A DNA stretch of 64,000 nucleotides from Vitis vinifera (Eukaryota > Streptophyta > Magnoliopsida > Vitales > Vitaceae): NCBI RefSeq assembly GCF_030704535.1, contig NC_081809.1:823501-887500 (forward strand). Direction: 5' to 3'. The notes below the pieces were generated by a model. It did not search any database and was not told where the DNA came from. It saw nothing but the letters and a program-made list of their open reading frames with translations. Shown one piece after another: positions 1-12,429 of the stretch. The position numbers were made by a program, and so were the translations under genes. Each line of letters begins with the position of its first letter. Positions within the stretch are counted from its first letter, which is position 1.

Positions 1-199
1 ATAGTGGCTTTGACGGGGACTATTTTCTATAAGGTTGGGGGTTTGGCAGATTGTGAAAAGGTTGTGTAGGCAGTGAGAAGTGAAAACTCATGAATGTAAT
101 GCAATATTGAGTATACTAATAGTAGGGTATTGAGGAACATATGGTATAACGCATATCCTAAGATGGAACCCAATATATATTTTTGATGATTCTTTGCAG

Positions 200-314
200 G
201 CTCTTTCCACTTTGTGGGTGGCGGCAGACATCTGTACCCTCATTAACTACTCTTGTAGTTAAGACAGCAGAAATGGTCCATGTTGCTGAAACAGAGATGC
301 TGACTCAATTATGA
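200..314 (+). CDS. Possible 3'-terminal exon of a gene entering from the left edge
   Basis: A splice-acceptor-like TTTGCAG ends at 199. It is followed by an open stretch of 37 codons, read from 201, ending at a TGA at 312-314. The predicted end includes LTTLVVKTAEMVHVAETEML, which has coding-like composition. I do not recognise the family. The exon would be convergent with the AMSH3-like gene, whose stop lies at 1786. No upstream exon is visible within the window, so this could be chance; the case rests only on the acceptor and the open frame. Confidence 0.25.
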
Positions 315-547
315 ATGTCTGCAGCGTCTATTAACTAATTTAAAGACCTCAACCACCATTTCTCTTCTGCACTAACAAACCTAGTATGGTAAACAAAAGT
401 AACCTTTGAACCAGTCCAGAGTTGAATCAAGTAAAGAATGAGTAAAGGTGTAGACCAATGCCCTAAGGCACTTCAATTGCCGGGGGACTAGCTGGTTAGC
501 ATGGTCTCCGTACAATTCTTGTCATGAATCAGAACATGGGAACACCT

Positions 548-1346
548 GGGGAAAGTTGTGTTTATAGGATGTTATATGAGAAATATATGGTTTTGAAAAC
601 CCATATAATTGAAATATAAAATCTGTCTAATAATGAGAAAAATATTATATGTTTTATACACTATTTACATTTTCGAAATTACCCTTTAGGTCTCCTTATC
701 AGCAAGCAAAAAAAAAAAACAAATTTTTTTTTTTTGTTTTCCTTGGGGGTTTTGCATGGATTTTCTCGGAAATCGAACGAGGATGAATTTTCCCGAAAAT
801 CGAATGGGGGCGACGGCGGCAAGAACAGATCAGGGAGCAAAAAAAAAAAAAAAACAATTTTTTCGATTTTCCTTGGGGGTTTTGCATGGATTTTCTCGGA
901 AATCGAACGAGGATGAATTTTCCCAGAAATTGAATGGGGGCGACAACGGCAAGAACAGATCAGGGAGCAAAAAAAAAGCAATCTTTTTGGTTTTCCTTGG
1001 GGTTTTGCATGGATTTTCTCAAGGATAAATTTTCCCAAAAATCGAATGGGGGATCGATTTTCTTGGGGATCAAATGGGGATTTTTTTTGCTTCCACCGCC
1101 CCCATTCAATTTTTGGGAAAATTCATCCTCATTTGATTTCCGAGAAAATCCATGCAAAATCCCCAAGGAAAACAAAAAAAAATTGCTTTTTTTTGCTTAC
1201 TGACAAGAAAACTTAAAAGGTAATTTTAAAAATGTAAATATGAACAATAAATAGTGCATGAAACATGGCAAATCTCATATTTCAATTATGTGGGTTTCCA
1301 AAACCATATATTTCCCATATAACAGCCTATAAACACAACTTTCCCA
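548..1346. mobile_element. Foldback (long-TIR MITE-like) element, about 0.8 kb
   Basis: Positions 548-945 are the inverted copy of about 1080-1346. Both ends start GGGAAAGTTG when read inward, and the arms can be followed for over 250 bp, through AT-rich sequence, a poly-A run and a GC-richer block. The left arm also holds a tandem doubling of a block of about 100-125 bp, each copy carrying a long A run (835-855 is one). The 7-bp AACACCT at 541-547 recurs at 1347-1353 and is the likely target duplication. Long inverted arms with a 7-9 bp duplication suggest a non-autonomous Mutator- or hAT-type element. No transposase is present. It sits about 440 bp beyond the AMSH3-like stop codon. Confidence 0.75.
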
Positions 1347-1785
1347 AACACCTACCTCTAGTGTCAGGAGGTTGAGGAAACAAACCTTACTTTTGGACAT
1401 ATCATACGACTCTGCATATATTTTACTAGTAGGCATGCATAAACTAAAATCCGGTCTTTGAACCATAGTAAGTATATGTTGTAAAGATGTTCTACGTGTA
1501 ATAATACAAAAACTTGTGTATGATAGTCTGGTAGCGTGTATTTGAGGGATTTTTACTTGCAGCAGTTATCGACATGGGAGTAGTACCTGGAGGACTCACC
1601 AAAGAAGAAGACTGCTTTTGGTATTTTCTATTTGATGATATAAAACAAATGAATGAGCTCTATTTTCATCAAATTTAAAACTCAAGCAACCGATTAAATT
1701 TACACGAGCTTTACAATTTCTGATTTTTCCACTTCTGCCTGAAAATGTTTCCTCCAATAGCCCATATGGTAATGAAATCAAAGCC

Positions 1786-4700
1786 CTAGCGAAGATCAAC
1801 CACATCAAACTTCAATTTGGGGTTCATGTAGACATGTGAACAGTGTTCATAAATTGGGCTTCCATCTGGACACTCCTCATGAGGATGAAACCCACGCTGT
1901 TGACAATTTCGAATCACAGACACACCAGCTGGATCGGATAGATGAAATATGCCATGTGGACTGCAATAGCATAGGAGATACATACCATAAATCAGTTGTC
2001 ACACACACACAGGCGCACAAAAAATAAAAGAAAAACACACACACAAGAGGAAACTTGAATTGCTTCCCAACTTGAGGTTATTTGTCATTCCAAATGATAA
2101 ACAATACTAGCCAAATCTTGTTCCTTTACATGGATTGGATAATGTGAGAGCCTTTGATGAGAAAAGAAAATCTACCTGGATGTATCCGTGGGGGCCATAA
2201 CAATTGCAATTGCTTCTGGTAGCATGATCTAAGGAGAAACCACAAATAAAATCATTTAGTGAAAAGCAAAATAAATTATAGAACAGCATGTCATTGGAGT
2301 ACGCAGAACAAGCGACCCCTGTGGAGATTGCCTCCCCCCTCCCCTGGAAGGGTGGAGGAAAAGGAAAGGTAAAGAAATTAAATTAGTAAGCGTCAAAAGG
2401 GCAAAACCCAATTATAATGGGGAATAATTGGACACCGCTGGGGAAAATTAAACCAATTAGGAAATAAATCATTTCAATTTTAGTCCTCTAATACCCGAAA
2501 ATGGAACTGGCTATTTAGCAGGAAATATTCAGTCAACTATATCTTAATAATAAAAAAACGAATCTTGTATCCTGGCACCACTATGACATGTTAGATATGG
2601 AACAAATTTTTATGTGTTTGCAGTAAATTTACAATAATAAACATTTAAACTATTTTGCTTAAGTTAGTGCCTATGTGCGTGTAAAGGATAAAAGTTATCA
2701 AAAAACTAATAAACAAAGAAAATAATTTTAATAAAAAACAAAAAGGCACCATAAAAAAATGGAATATTTAGGCCCTATTTGGTAAATGCTTTGAAAAACA
2801 GTTTTTAAAAACTACTCTCTAATATTTTGTAAAACAAAAGTTTATTTAGGAACCTAGATGTTTTTAACCTATTTTTAATGTTTTTAAATATATTTTTTAA
2901 ATAGTTTTTATATCTAGTGCTTTATTTTCAATCATTCTCCATATTTGTATAGTTATTTTTTAAAACAACCCTCAAAAAACAACTAAAAACAACTAAAAAA
3001 TGTCCTCTAAAAACAACAATGGAACACATTTTTATGCGTTTGTAGTGAATTTACAATATTAAACATATAAAGTATTTTGCTTAAGTCAGTGCCCATGTGT
3101 GTGTAAAGGATAAAAGTTATCCAAAAAACTAATGAACAAAGAAAATTTTAATAATTCCTAAAAACAAACAGGCACCATAAGAAAATGGAATCTTTAAGCC
3201 TTATTTGGTAACAGTTTTTGAGAATGAATCTGAAAAACAATTTTTGAGAACCACTCTATAATGTTTTGTAGAACAAAAGTTCATTTGAAAACTTGAAATG
3301 TTTTTAACTTATTTTTAATGTTTTAAAATAGTTTTTGTATCTAGTGCTTTATTTTTAATCATTTTCCATGTTTGTATTATTATTTTTTAAAATGACCCCC
3401 CAAAAAACAAGTGAAAACAATTAAAAATAACTAAAAGACTCTGAAAACATAAAACAGTTTTCCGATTGGCAAACATGTTTTCCCTTTATTTTTTTGAAGA
3501 ACAAAAAACTATTCTTGAAAATAGTTGCCAAATAAGACCTTGCTCTCTTCTGCAGACTTCTTAAACTAGATAAGGGTGAGGTCTAATTTTGGGTTCAAAC
3601 AATTAAAACTTTAGAATCTATACATTTTCAGGAAATGATAATCAGAAAGTATTGTCGATTACCTGATATGAATAATGTGTGTGCAGATCAACTGATGACA
3701 TGAAACAGGTCTGTGATGGGTGCGTCTGAAATCAAAATGATAATGAAAGAATGTTTAAATGATGAGTAGAATGAGACAGCTGCTTATAAAAGAAATTATG
3801 CCCATAAGTAAACCATGGATGGTAAAAGAAAAATACTGTGTCAATTATGTAATCTCTAAACTTAAATTGTCCATTAAGTAAGTTTGTCAGATATCAAAAT
3901 TTGGGCTTTAAAGCACCCTTTTTTCATTAGTCATAATTATCTTAACTCATAGTGAAGGTTCCAATAGTAACAATGCAGCAGCACAGCATGTCAGCTTACT
4001 ATGCATAGGCAAGAAAAATAGGAAACAATAGGATCGAATTCAAGATATGACACGATAAGAAAATTGCCATAAGGAAGGTTGTCCTACTGACATCTGGCTA
4101 ATCAGTGATAATATGATAATATATAGCTGCTCAGAAGAGGAAATAATGGAACCATTGGAGGAATGGCTCTTTGATGTACGAAAAAGCAAGCAACTAGAAA
4201 CATCTAAGTTCAACATATAAGAAAAGGGAAATAAAGAAGTTGGAAGGCTGAGAGAAGATCAAGCCATTGAGCATTTTAGAGGCATGGAGATGCATTAGAG
4301 TTTGGAGCTTTTGAGTCTTCAAAGTTGGGGTAGCCAAATAACAAAGCTTGCTGTGTTTTTAAAGAAAATGGGGTGGGATTCATGTTTTGCTCTTGCTTTA
4401 TTGTGTTAGAAGACCAGCCAAATTCCTGTTGGTGAGGTTTCCTGACACCTCAAAATCCAAGTCCATTATAAAACAACTTGCCCAAACCACCCAATGGCCA
4501 AGTTGGGCCAGGTTGAATTTTTTTAACACAACTAAGTTAAAAGTCGTGATTGGATACTTACTTCAGCACTTATGACACTTCTCATTCTGTAGCTCAAAAG
4601 CACTAAAAGGGGAGGCAAACAGACAAAGGAGAAGAGAGGGAGGGAGAGAAGGTGTTAATTTTTATCCTACTGAATGGATATTTTCAAGATTATTTCTGTT

Positions 4701-7700
4701 GCTATTATGGAAACCATTGCCTGGTGGGAGATTTCAATCCACCAGATCCTCTTTTTTCCTTTGGAATTTCAGTTTCTTTTCAGTCAGATTGGCATCCATT
4801 GCTGCATTACTGATGCAAGAAATTCTTTTGAGCTTTTATGGAACCAACAAAACAAACCAATTCAATAAGCAGAAATGGATTTCTAAATGTGATAAAATTT
4901 TAATACTACTTCATATCCAGAAAGGCCGCCATTACTGTTTGAATCTGTAGGACCAATCAAGGATACTGAGACAAGTTAATAGTGCACCGTGCAGAGACTA
5001 GAATATATCAAATTAAATAAATAAAATTACCAACTACAAAGATAAAAGCTTTCTGCTTGGGTGTAAAGCAGATATTTATTTATTTATTATCATTATTATT
5101 TCAGTTTTAGTCGAGGCTCAGATTGGAACATAACAAGGGAACCAAAATAATAAGCTACAGCTAGAATAAGCACAACAATTAATATACAGAAACCATCAAG
5201 GCTATCAAAACACTTACATGAATCCATCCAAGAGGAAAAAGGGACAATTTGTCCTGGACCTCAAATATTTCTTCTTCATTCAACGTTTGACACTGAAAAA
5301 AAAAAAATGCTTCAGCATTGTAGCACTATTGGTAGCCAAATACAAATGAAAAAAATAATTAAAGGTCATATCCTGAAATTAATGAGATATTAAAGTCAAA
5401 TTGCAGTGTTATCCATTAGACCATCTATTGATAGGGAAATAGTGAATCTTGTATTCCAAAACATAATTTGATGGTATTTAGAAACACCAAGACTTTATAC
5501 ACTGCTGAAAAATCCCATGCACTACCCATTTGGATTGCCACCCAGTTGCTTCAGAATTGTGATATCTGGTATTATCTTTTATTTCAGATTTCTTGGGCAT
5601 TTTCTTGGTCCTTAATAGAAGTGCTTCTTAGATGGCATGGTTGAACTATCAGGAAAAACAGGAGAAAAGGAGAATTATCTTCCATTGGGTGGTCTAGTGC
5701 AACTGAGAAAGAGAGGGACAGAAGGACTTTTGTGGAGATTGAGTCTCCTCCACTCAAGCTCAATGTGTCGTTTCTTGAGGTGTTCCCAAGTGGATTATAT
5801 TTCTAGTTGGAGTTGTTTTACCAGGTAAGGCTTTTAGGCTCCTCTTTTTCATTTTTTCTGCATAGTTTCTCTTTTCTCCCTAATAGGAGAAAAGTGTACT
5901 ATATGTACATGAATATGTTTCCTTTGGCACTTTTAAAATCTAGAAAACCTAACTTCCCCCATATACATGTTCATAATCCAATTTCTCATCTCTCCATGTA
6001 TGCCCTATGTACATGAATATGTTTCCTTTGACACTTCTTTAAATCTAGAAAACCTAACTTGCCCCATATACATGTGCATAATCCAATTTGTTACAATGCC
6101 ATTTTCAGTTGTTCATTTGTTCAGAACTGATCATAACTGAAGCCAACAGGCTGGAAGATGAGGCTAATTAAAAAAAGAAAAGAAAAAAAAAAGATAAACA
6201 TGCAGAAACAAAAAAAAATTAATAAATAAATAAATAAATACAACAGAACTGCATAAACCTAATTGTAAAGAATTGTCATCTTACAGAATCTGAAGTTGAT
6301 TCCTGCTTTGGGATTATAAGCGTCGTGATATGGAAAACTCTGTTTTTCTACACCCAGATGAAATATAGAGAATAAATCACTTACATACACTTCCAGAATC
6401 CAGATAAACCTTTCATAATAAACAAATCAATTGCTCTTACCAGTGAGCCAGCAAGAACACCACAAGTTTCTAAATTTTTTTTTGTATTTGCCAGTGCTAA
6501 TCTTAAGAAATCTTCCATCATACTAACTGGCTGCAATGCAAGCAAGAAAAAACTAGCATCACATCCATTAAAATAATTATTCAAAAAAGAATGTTAAAAT
6601 GGCCATAGGCAAGAACAAATAGGGCAACTGTTTTCCAAGGATTAGAACAGGTAGCTTACAATGTGCAAATGTTGATAAGAATTAGAACTAGGCATCCCAT
6701 GCTGAGAAGTTGCAGGTCCAGGTCGTGGATCTGCAACTTTTGATGGCGGAATTGGATGGCAGTCCTGCTGGATTTGAGCAAGAACAGGAGGAGGAGAAGG
6801 CTGCCTGATGTTGCCCAAGGGGAAATTATCATCCCTCTCTTCAATAGTAAACTGAGGTGACTCCTCAGAAGGGCATAACCATCTACCATCATCCAAGGAA
6901 AGCACTGACTCCATAGGAGATCTATCGCCTCCCAGATCACTATCTTTTATTGTTGCAAGATCATATTGTTCATCCTGACTAGTGCTATTGACATAGGTAA
7001 CACCAAACCAAAAAAAAAAAAAAAATGTTACCATGGGCCACAATTTAGAAAGACAAATGAAATAATAAGTATCAAGGGCAGATTAGATGTTATAAATTTA
7101 AAAGAATCTCGAATCCAGTGGAAAATTATGAAAAAACACATACAACAGAACAAGTAGAGATTTGAACATTTAAATAGGAGCACATGAGTTAATCAGAAAT
7201 GCGCACCCTAAATTTTCAGTAGAAGTTAAGTCGGTATTACTTGGATACTGAATCTGCAATAAACAATAAAATTATTCAATTAATGGAGTTTTCAGCTTAT
7301 TAAAAAAAGAGATAAATAAAAATAATAATTGCAAACACAATAATGTTACCTTTATCTCCGCACTAGGGCCCAGCCACTGACCCCTAAGACCATTGGGGCC
7401 TAAAAATGAGTGTCTGGATAAAGTCTCTTTCTTAGGAAGAGGTAGACTCAGAGACCTGTACAATGTTAAGAATAATTATGACCTGTAATCCAAATTGACT
7501 TGCTATGGTTAACAGTCTTGTATCTTTGAATGGCGAAAGAAGCATTAAACAATAATTTTGTTCAGGTGAGAATCATTGAACAATATTACTCACAACTTCT
7601 GAAACTGCTTGTCAACCTGCATGGGATTTGATGATAAAACTTGAGTATGATCATTTTTATATTTCCATGAAATCTGAGGTGCTCGGCTGACTGCCTGCAG

Positions 7701-7757
7701 CCAAATAAAAAAATAAGATAAAATTGAAAAACAAAAAAAATATACATACATACATAC

Positions 7758-7816
<59 letters not shown>

Positions 7817-10800
7817 AACAAAAAATAATATTAAAAAGCAATAAAACATGGAAAACAAAATATTTTGCCTAGAAATGAACATAGACTTTCAAAAGAACTT
7901 TATATAAACTAGAAATCCCCTGCTAGTGGCTGCAACCAGAAGCAGAGGAAGATGCTAGAATTTAATTAAGGCTTCAAAAGAACTTTATATACACTAGAAA
8001 TCCCCTGCTAGTGGCTGCAACCAGAAGAAAAGGAAGACGCCTAGAATTTAATTAAGGCTTCAAAAGAACTTCATATAAACTAGAAATCCCTTGCTGACAG
8101 GATGCAACCAAAAAAAAATGAAAAAAAATAATGGAAGAAGAAGAGGAAGAGGCTATGGAAGAAAACAAGACATTATGAGAAGAATAAAAAGAAAGCTTCC
8201 TAAGAATTCTTATCATACATAAACTGATCACATACCAGACACTGGATGAAAAATGAATGATTTAAAAATAGAATCATGGACTTAAAGAAACCACGAGTTT
8301 TAAATGACATAATGGACTTTGAATAAGAGCTAAACAATGCATCGAGTAAATTTTCCATTCACACCATTAACATGTTAATAGGAAATTTGTTTGGTTCGCA
8401 CCTGCTTATTATCAAAGCTGGGGAAAGGTTTCTTATTTACAGGGGGCCATTGTGAAGATATCTCTGAATCATATGGAGTCCTTTCCAAGACATCAATTTG
8501 CTGCTGTTGAGATACTGTGTGAGCTTTGTTCAGTTCATTCACTTGACGTTGAAATTCAGGCTTCAAAGATTCTAGCTCATCTAGCACAGCTAACAATTTC
8601 TGGAATTAAAATGTCCAAAAGACGCCTTATGACCATATTTTGAATTAGAAATGGAGAAACTACAAGAACTAGCACCCAAAATATCATCGTAATGATAGTT
8701 CTTTCTTCTGCTATTTTGAACCTATAAAAAGAGAAACCACGAGAACTAGCATAACTCACCTTCCTATAAATTGCTCTTTCTTTTGGAAGCAAAACCTGGT
8801 AGTCTCGATGAAATGGTATAGTCTCGGACAACAAACTGGGAAAAATCAGGAAAAAGATTAAAGATATGAAATTTATGCTATAAACTATCAACATGGAGAC
8901 GTGTTGGCAGTATTTTAAACTAACAATATGGAGAGAAGTGTTGGCAGTATTTTGCTTTCATTACCTCGAAAACCTAAGAAGTATGATATACAAGTCTATA
9001 AGATTCTTCTCCTCTCGATAAACACTCGCCTGAATATAAAAACATACAATGACAAAAAATGGTTTTAAGTCAAAAACAGGTAACATCAGTATGAGATACT
9101 ACAGTGCCAAGCTAAATCTGTGTCTGTAATGTGGTTGACAAGCTTCCATGTAAGAAGATATAGAAGAATAAAGCACCTTAAAGGCTCAATATGCCTTTAA
9201 AAGTCATCACTCACTTTAGAGTGAGGACCAAATGATTACACATCCTGATATAAGAAAAAAGATCCTTTTTTCTTCAAATAGAAAAATGTTTATAATCATT
9301 TCTAAGATTTATACACAGCACATGAGCATAGCAGTTCAAGAATGAATGGTCACTAATCAATTAACACTTCATATGTTACATTCACAATTGTTCATATTAT
9401 ATCATGCACTTAAGGTTTATTTTATATAATGAGAAATAAATAGGAAAAACATATTGAATCACTCATAAATTGTATTTTCACAGCTGTTGACTCATCAACT
9501 GTATATCATTCTCCTATTCTCTGTATCAAGCATCATATCATATCATAAAAAAGTACTATAGGTTTTATTTTATATAATGAGAAATAAACAGGGAAAATCA
9601 TATCAGATCACACATAAATTGCAAGAATGAAATATTAATTCATATATAACCAATTTCATGAAAGTAAGATTAAAAGAGGTAAATATAGGCATCGATATTA
9701 CACATATAAACGTTGGACACTAAAGTTTTCATGCAAATAATTTCACAAACTATGACATCTGTAGGAGAGCCAAAACAATTCCCTTTTTTGCCTCCATTTT
9801 CCTTTATTTACATTTGTCCACAATGCAGTTAATGGGAATGTGTGTCTACTGTGGTGCTTTTCTTGCCACCATGAGGAGATTTCAATTAGTTATGAAGAAG
9901 GAAGTCCTGGCATGTAAATGTAGACTACATGTGGTGGTATGTATCCATGGGCTACCCTGACAATTTTACACATAGGCATTCATCAATTTTAAACATATAC
10001 AAATGCTGGAAACTAGAGTTTTTCGGCAAAACACAACATTTTAATGCAAGGATTTATTTCAAAATCCACATTAAATTTTCTAAACTTTGGGCTAAATTTT
10101 TTATCCCGTGTTCCAACTAATTTGCTAATAGAATATGTGCGTCCCAAAAGTTCCAAATTCCTAGAAGTCCCTAACCGATATACTAACTATAATTATATAC
10201 AAGTATACATCCATACATGTATAGATTTTCAATATATGTATGTATGTGCAATAGTTAAGGCTCTAACTTTTCAATACCCCAAAAAAAGGAAAAGAAATAT
10301 TTTTTTTTAAAAAAAAGGATAGAAATAAGAACTGATGTACTAATCAAAGCATCCATCCACCATTATCCACATTGAAATACTTGAATACACCAACACGTTA
10401 TTCATTAGAATAATAAGTACATGTATGTATCTATCTACCATGTGTGCCTTTAAGAATCATGTACAGTAAAACCCCTATAAAATAATACCCTTAGGACCAA
10501 GAGAAATTATTATCTTAACAGGGTTATTGATTTATAGATAAATGAATATTTATTATTTTAAAGAGAGCTAGTTTTATGTTTTGAATATACAATACTTGTA
10601 TATGTAAGGCTTATAAATCCAAAAACAATGGATTTTGTCAAAAGTTAATACATAGAAGCCTTAAAGACATTAAAAAAGAGGTGATTATTAATTGTAAAAG
10701 ATAGAAAACCTTCTAAAAGGAGAAGATGTATTGTTAAAACTTAATGCTCAAAAAGATAAAAATGTTTCAAGTATACGATGATTAGCTATTTTTTATTTAC

Positions 10801-11939
10801 TTCATCAATTATACATTTAGCAAGGTTATTTAATTTAGTACATGGGCCCAAGTTAGAACCAGAAGACACTATTATTTAAATGAGGCTATTAATTTGTCAA
10901 ACATTTATTTATCAAGGTTTTACTATATAGTGCTTTCATGTCGGTTTATTCTCTCTTCCTTTATAACCTTAAAATACATTTTTAAGTCATTGATATGATC
11001 ATCTTCTTTAGAAAAAAATTAAATTATGATTTTTCTTTAAAAATAATTAAAAGGTAAGTAAAGGTGCTTGCATCAAAGTTTGGCATATCATATGCAACAT
11101 TTTTTTTATGGATAAAAAGGGCAATATTATAAATAGAAACGCCAAAAGAGCTTCCCAAAGTACACAGAAAGTATACAAAGAACACCTAAAAGTGCCACCC
11201 GAAAAATAGAGAGGAATGACAAAGAGAGAAGGCATATCATAGGCAACATATCCTATATTGTCTACATATTATAAATTTATAAGATACAATTATGTGTGTT
11301 TTGCATAAAATAAAATAAAAAAGTGGTGGGGAGGCTCATATGATATATACATAATAGTAAGTTTTCGACAGTTACACCTATATTTTCCATTTTCAACAAC
11401 ACTGAAAATATTATTGCCAATCAATTTTCTGCACCCAATGAAGTAGACATGATCATTTAAAACAGAACAAAAAAAAAAAAAAAGGAACAAAAGAAATAAA
11501 GCAATTAGGTAACTACCATAGGAAAAGAAATAGTTAGAACTCCACCCATCAGAAAAAAATGGATAGCTTCCAAGATGCTAAAGGCAGCCTCATGACTCAC
11601 TCACATTTTTTTTGTTTTAATAGGTAGCCTCATGACTCACTTACAATCTTCGTAGTTGGATGTATAAACACCTCAAGAGGAATATTACAAGTTTACAACC
11701 ACTGTCCTTAAATGTGTTGTCTTTAACTGCAAACCAACTCAATTGGACTCGAGAATCATATGGGTATGGGCTACAAAATTCGTTTTTTTTTTTCTCACTT
11801 ATCCTTCTCTTCTCATCTGCATTTATTTCCTCTAAACCCCAGCAGTCTAGCTAAATCTTGCATCCAAAATGAGGCACATATTGCCCGGATTTTCACCAAC
11901 CTACAATCATCCAATTTGTTTGTAATGAAAAACCTAGAC

Positions 11940-12014
<75 letters not shown>

Positions 12015-12429
12015 GCAAGAAAATGAATTCAAGCTTGTCAGTTGTATAATTTTTTTTCAATCATAGGGCAAAAACCAAAATTGATAAGGCATGGAGGTAT
12101 CACCACTCTTAATTCTCTAACTAAGAACAGATAGAAAGAAAACAAATGAATCATTACCAACTCCAAAACCCTAATCAAACACGACACTGACAAATTCAGC
12201 TCTATCACAGCGAAATCAGCCACACATTAATCAATCATAGGGCAAACCAAAATTCCAACCTCAATTACGAAGAAAAAGAGAGCATCGGATGTCAAATTGA
12301 CGAAATAATTTGCACCTGTTTGATTAGATTATCCGCGATCCTATAGTAATAACGGAGAGGAATCCGATCATCGACATCAACCCTCCGAGTGATCGAGTTA
12401 ACGTTGAATGGTCTCTCCAGTGGCTTCAT
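1786..12429 (-). CDS. AMSH3: AMSH3-like JAMM deubiquitinase, 14 coding exons
   Basis: Ubiquitin isopeptidase of the AMSH family. In plants AMSH3 cleaves K48/K63 chains, works with ESCRT-III, and is needed for endosomal sorting, vacuole formation and autophagy. Exons from the start: 12316-12429, 8965-9029, 8760-8835, 8402-8599, 7594-7694, 7350-7455, 7207-7253, 6660-6984, 6441-6530, 6285-6347, 5218-5292, 3663-3725, 2176-2228, 1786-1960. All have GT-AG borders and join in frame to 516 residues (Arabidopsis AMSH3 has 507). The N-terminal USP8-dimer/MIT-like region contains RIPLRYYYRIADNLIKQ. The C-terminal MPN+/JAMM domain has catalytic Glu in ETCGVLAG (about residue 365), zinc ligands in HTHP (420-423), then Ser430 and Asp433, all intact. 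The linker motif SVLSLDDGRW and the PSPPPVLAQ block favour AMSH3 over AMSH1. Intron 1 is 3.3 kb and holds a pogo-type MITE and a LINE remnant. Confidence 0.92.
2599..3440. repeat. Direct tandem duplication, unit about 420 bp, in an AMSH3-like intron
   Basis: A block starting near 2599 (GGAACAAATTTTTATG) is repeated from about 3019 (GGAACACATTTTTATG) with scattered substitutions. Each unit contains CCTTATTTGGTAA- or CCCTATTTGGTAA-like sequence followed by runs of A and T. The complementary GCCAAATAAGACC occurs near 3528. These are typical ends of hAT-type MITEs, so the duplicated block probably includes MITE-derived DNA. It lies between the exons ending at 2228 and starting at 3663. Confidence 0.7.
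5902..6115. repeat. Tandem duplication, unit about 107 bp, in an AMSH3-like intron
   Basis: The segment beginning TGTACATGAATATGTTTCC near 5902 is repeated from about 6009 with few differences (CATATACATGTTCATAATCC versus CATATACATGTGCATAATCC). It lies between the coding exons at 5218-5292 and 6285-6347. No coding potential is seen. Confidence 0.8.
7757..7812. repeat. Compound microsatellite (TA)n(GA)n
   Basis: A TA run is followed directly by a GA run in an AMSH3-like intron, next to the exon at 7594-7694. A second compound repeat of the same make-up lies at 11941-12010. Confidence 0.95.
7890..8108. repeat. Tandem repeat, about 2.6 copies of an 85-86 bp unit
   Basis: Units start near 7890, 7975 and 8061 with TCAAAAGAACTT and contain CTAGAAATCCC and TGCAACCA. 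The last copy is partial and more diverged. The array is intronic, between the AMSH3-like exons 7594-7694 and 8402-8599. Confidence 0.85.
10464..10925. mobile_element. Pogo/Emigrant (Lemi1-like) MITE in AMSH3-like intron 1
   Basis: The left end reads CAGTAAAACCCCTATAAAA, almost the known Emigrant/Lemi1 terminal repeat. The right end, GGTTTTACTA, is its complement with the last base changed. TA dinucleotides flank both ends (10462-10463 and 10926-10927), the target preference of Tc1/mariner-pogo elements. Length is about 460 bp with no open frame of note, so it is non-autonomous. Confidence 0.75.
11100..11230 (-). mobile_element. LINE 3'-end remnant, antisense to the window
   Basis: Read on the minus strand, it contains TTTGTATACTTTCTGTGTAC, a GGGAAGCTCTTTTGG block and a terminal poly-A after TTTATCCAT. 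This pattern is typical of plant L1-type LINE 3' ends. A second 3' end of the same kind occurs at 22331-22463. Only the tail region remains. Confidence 0.55.
11941..12010. repeat. Compound microsatellite (AT)n(AG)n
   Basis: An AT run followed by an AG run in intron 1 of the AMSH3-like gene, about 300 bp from coding exon 1. It is likely length-variable. Confidence 0.95.

Noticed and set aside
679-1203. Cluster of overlapping open frames on both strands
   Set aside because: They are all translations of the inverted and tandem repeats of the foldback element, with homopolymer-derived lysine and phenylalanine runs.
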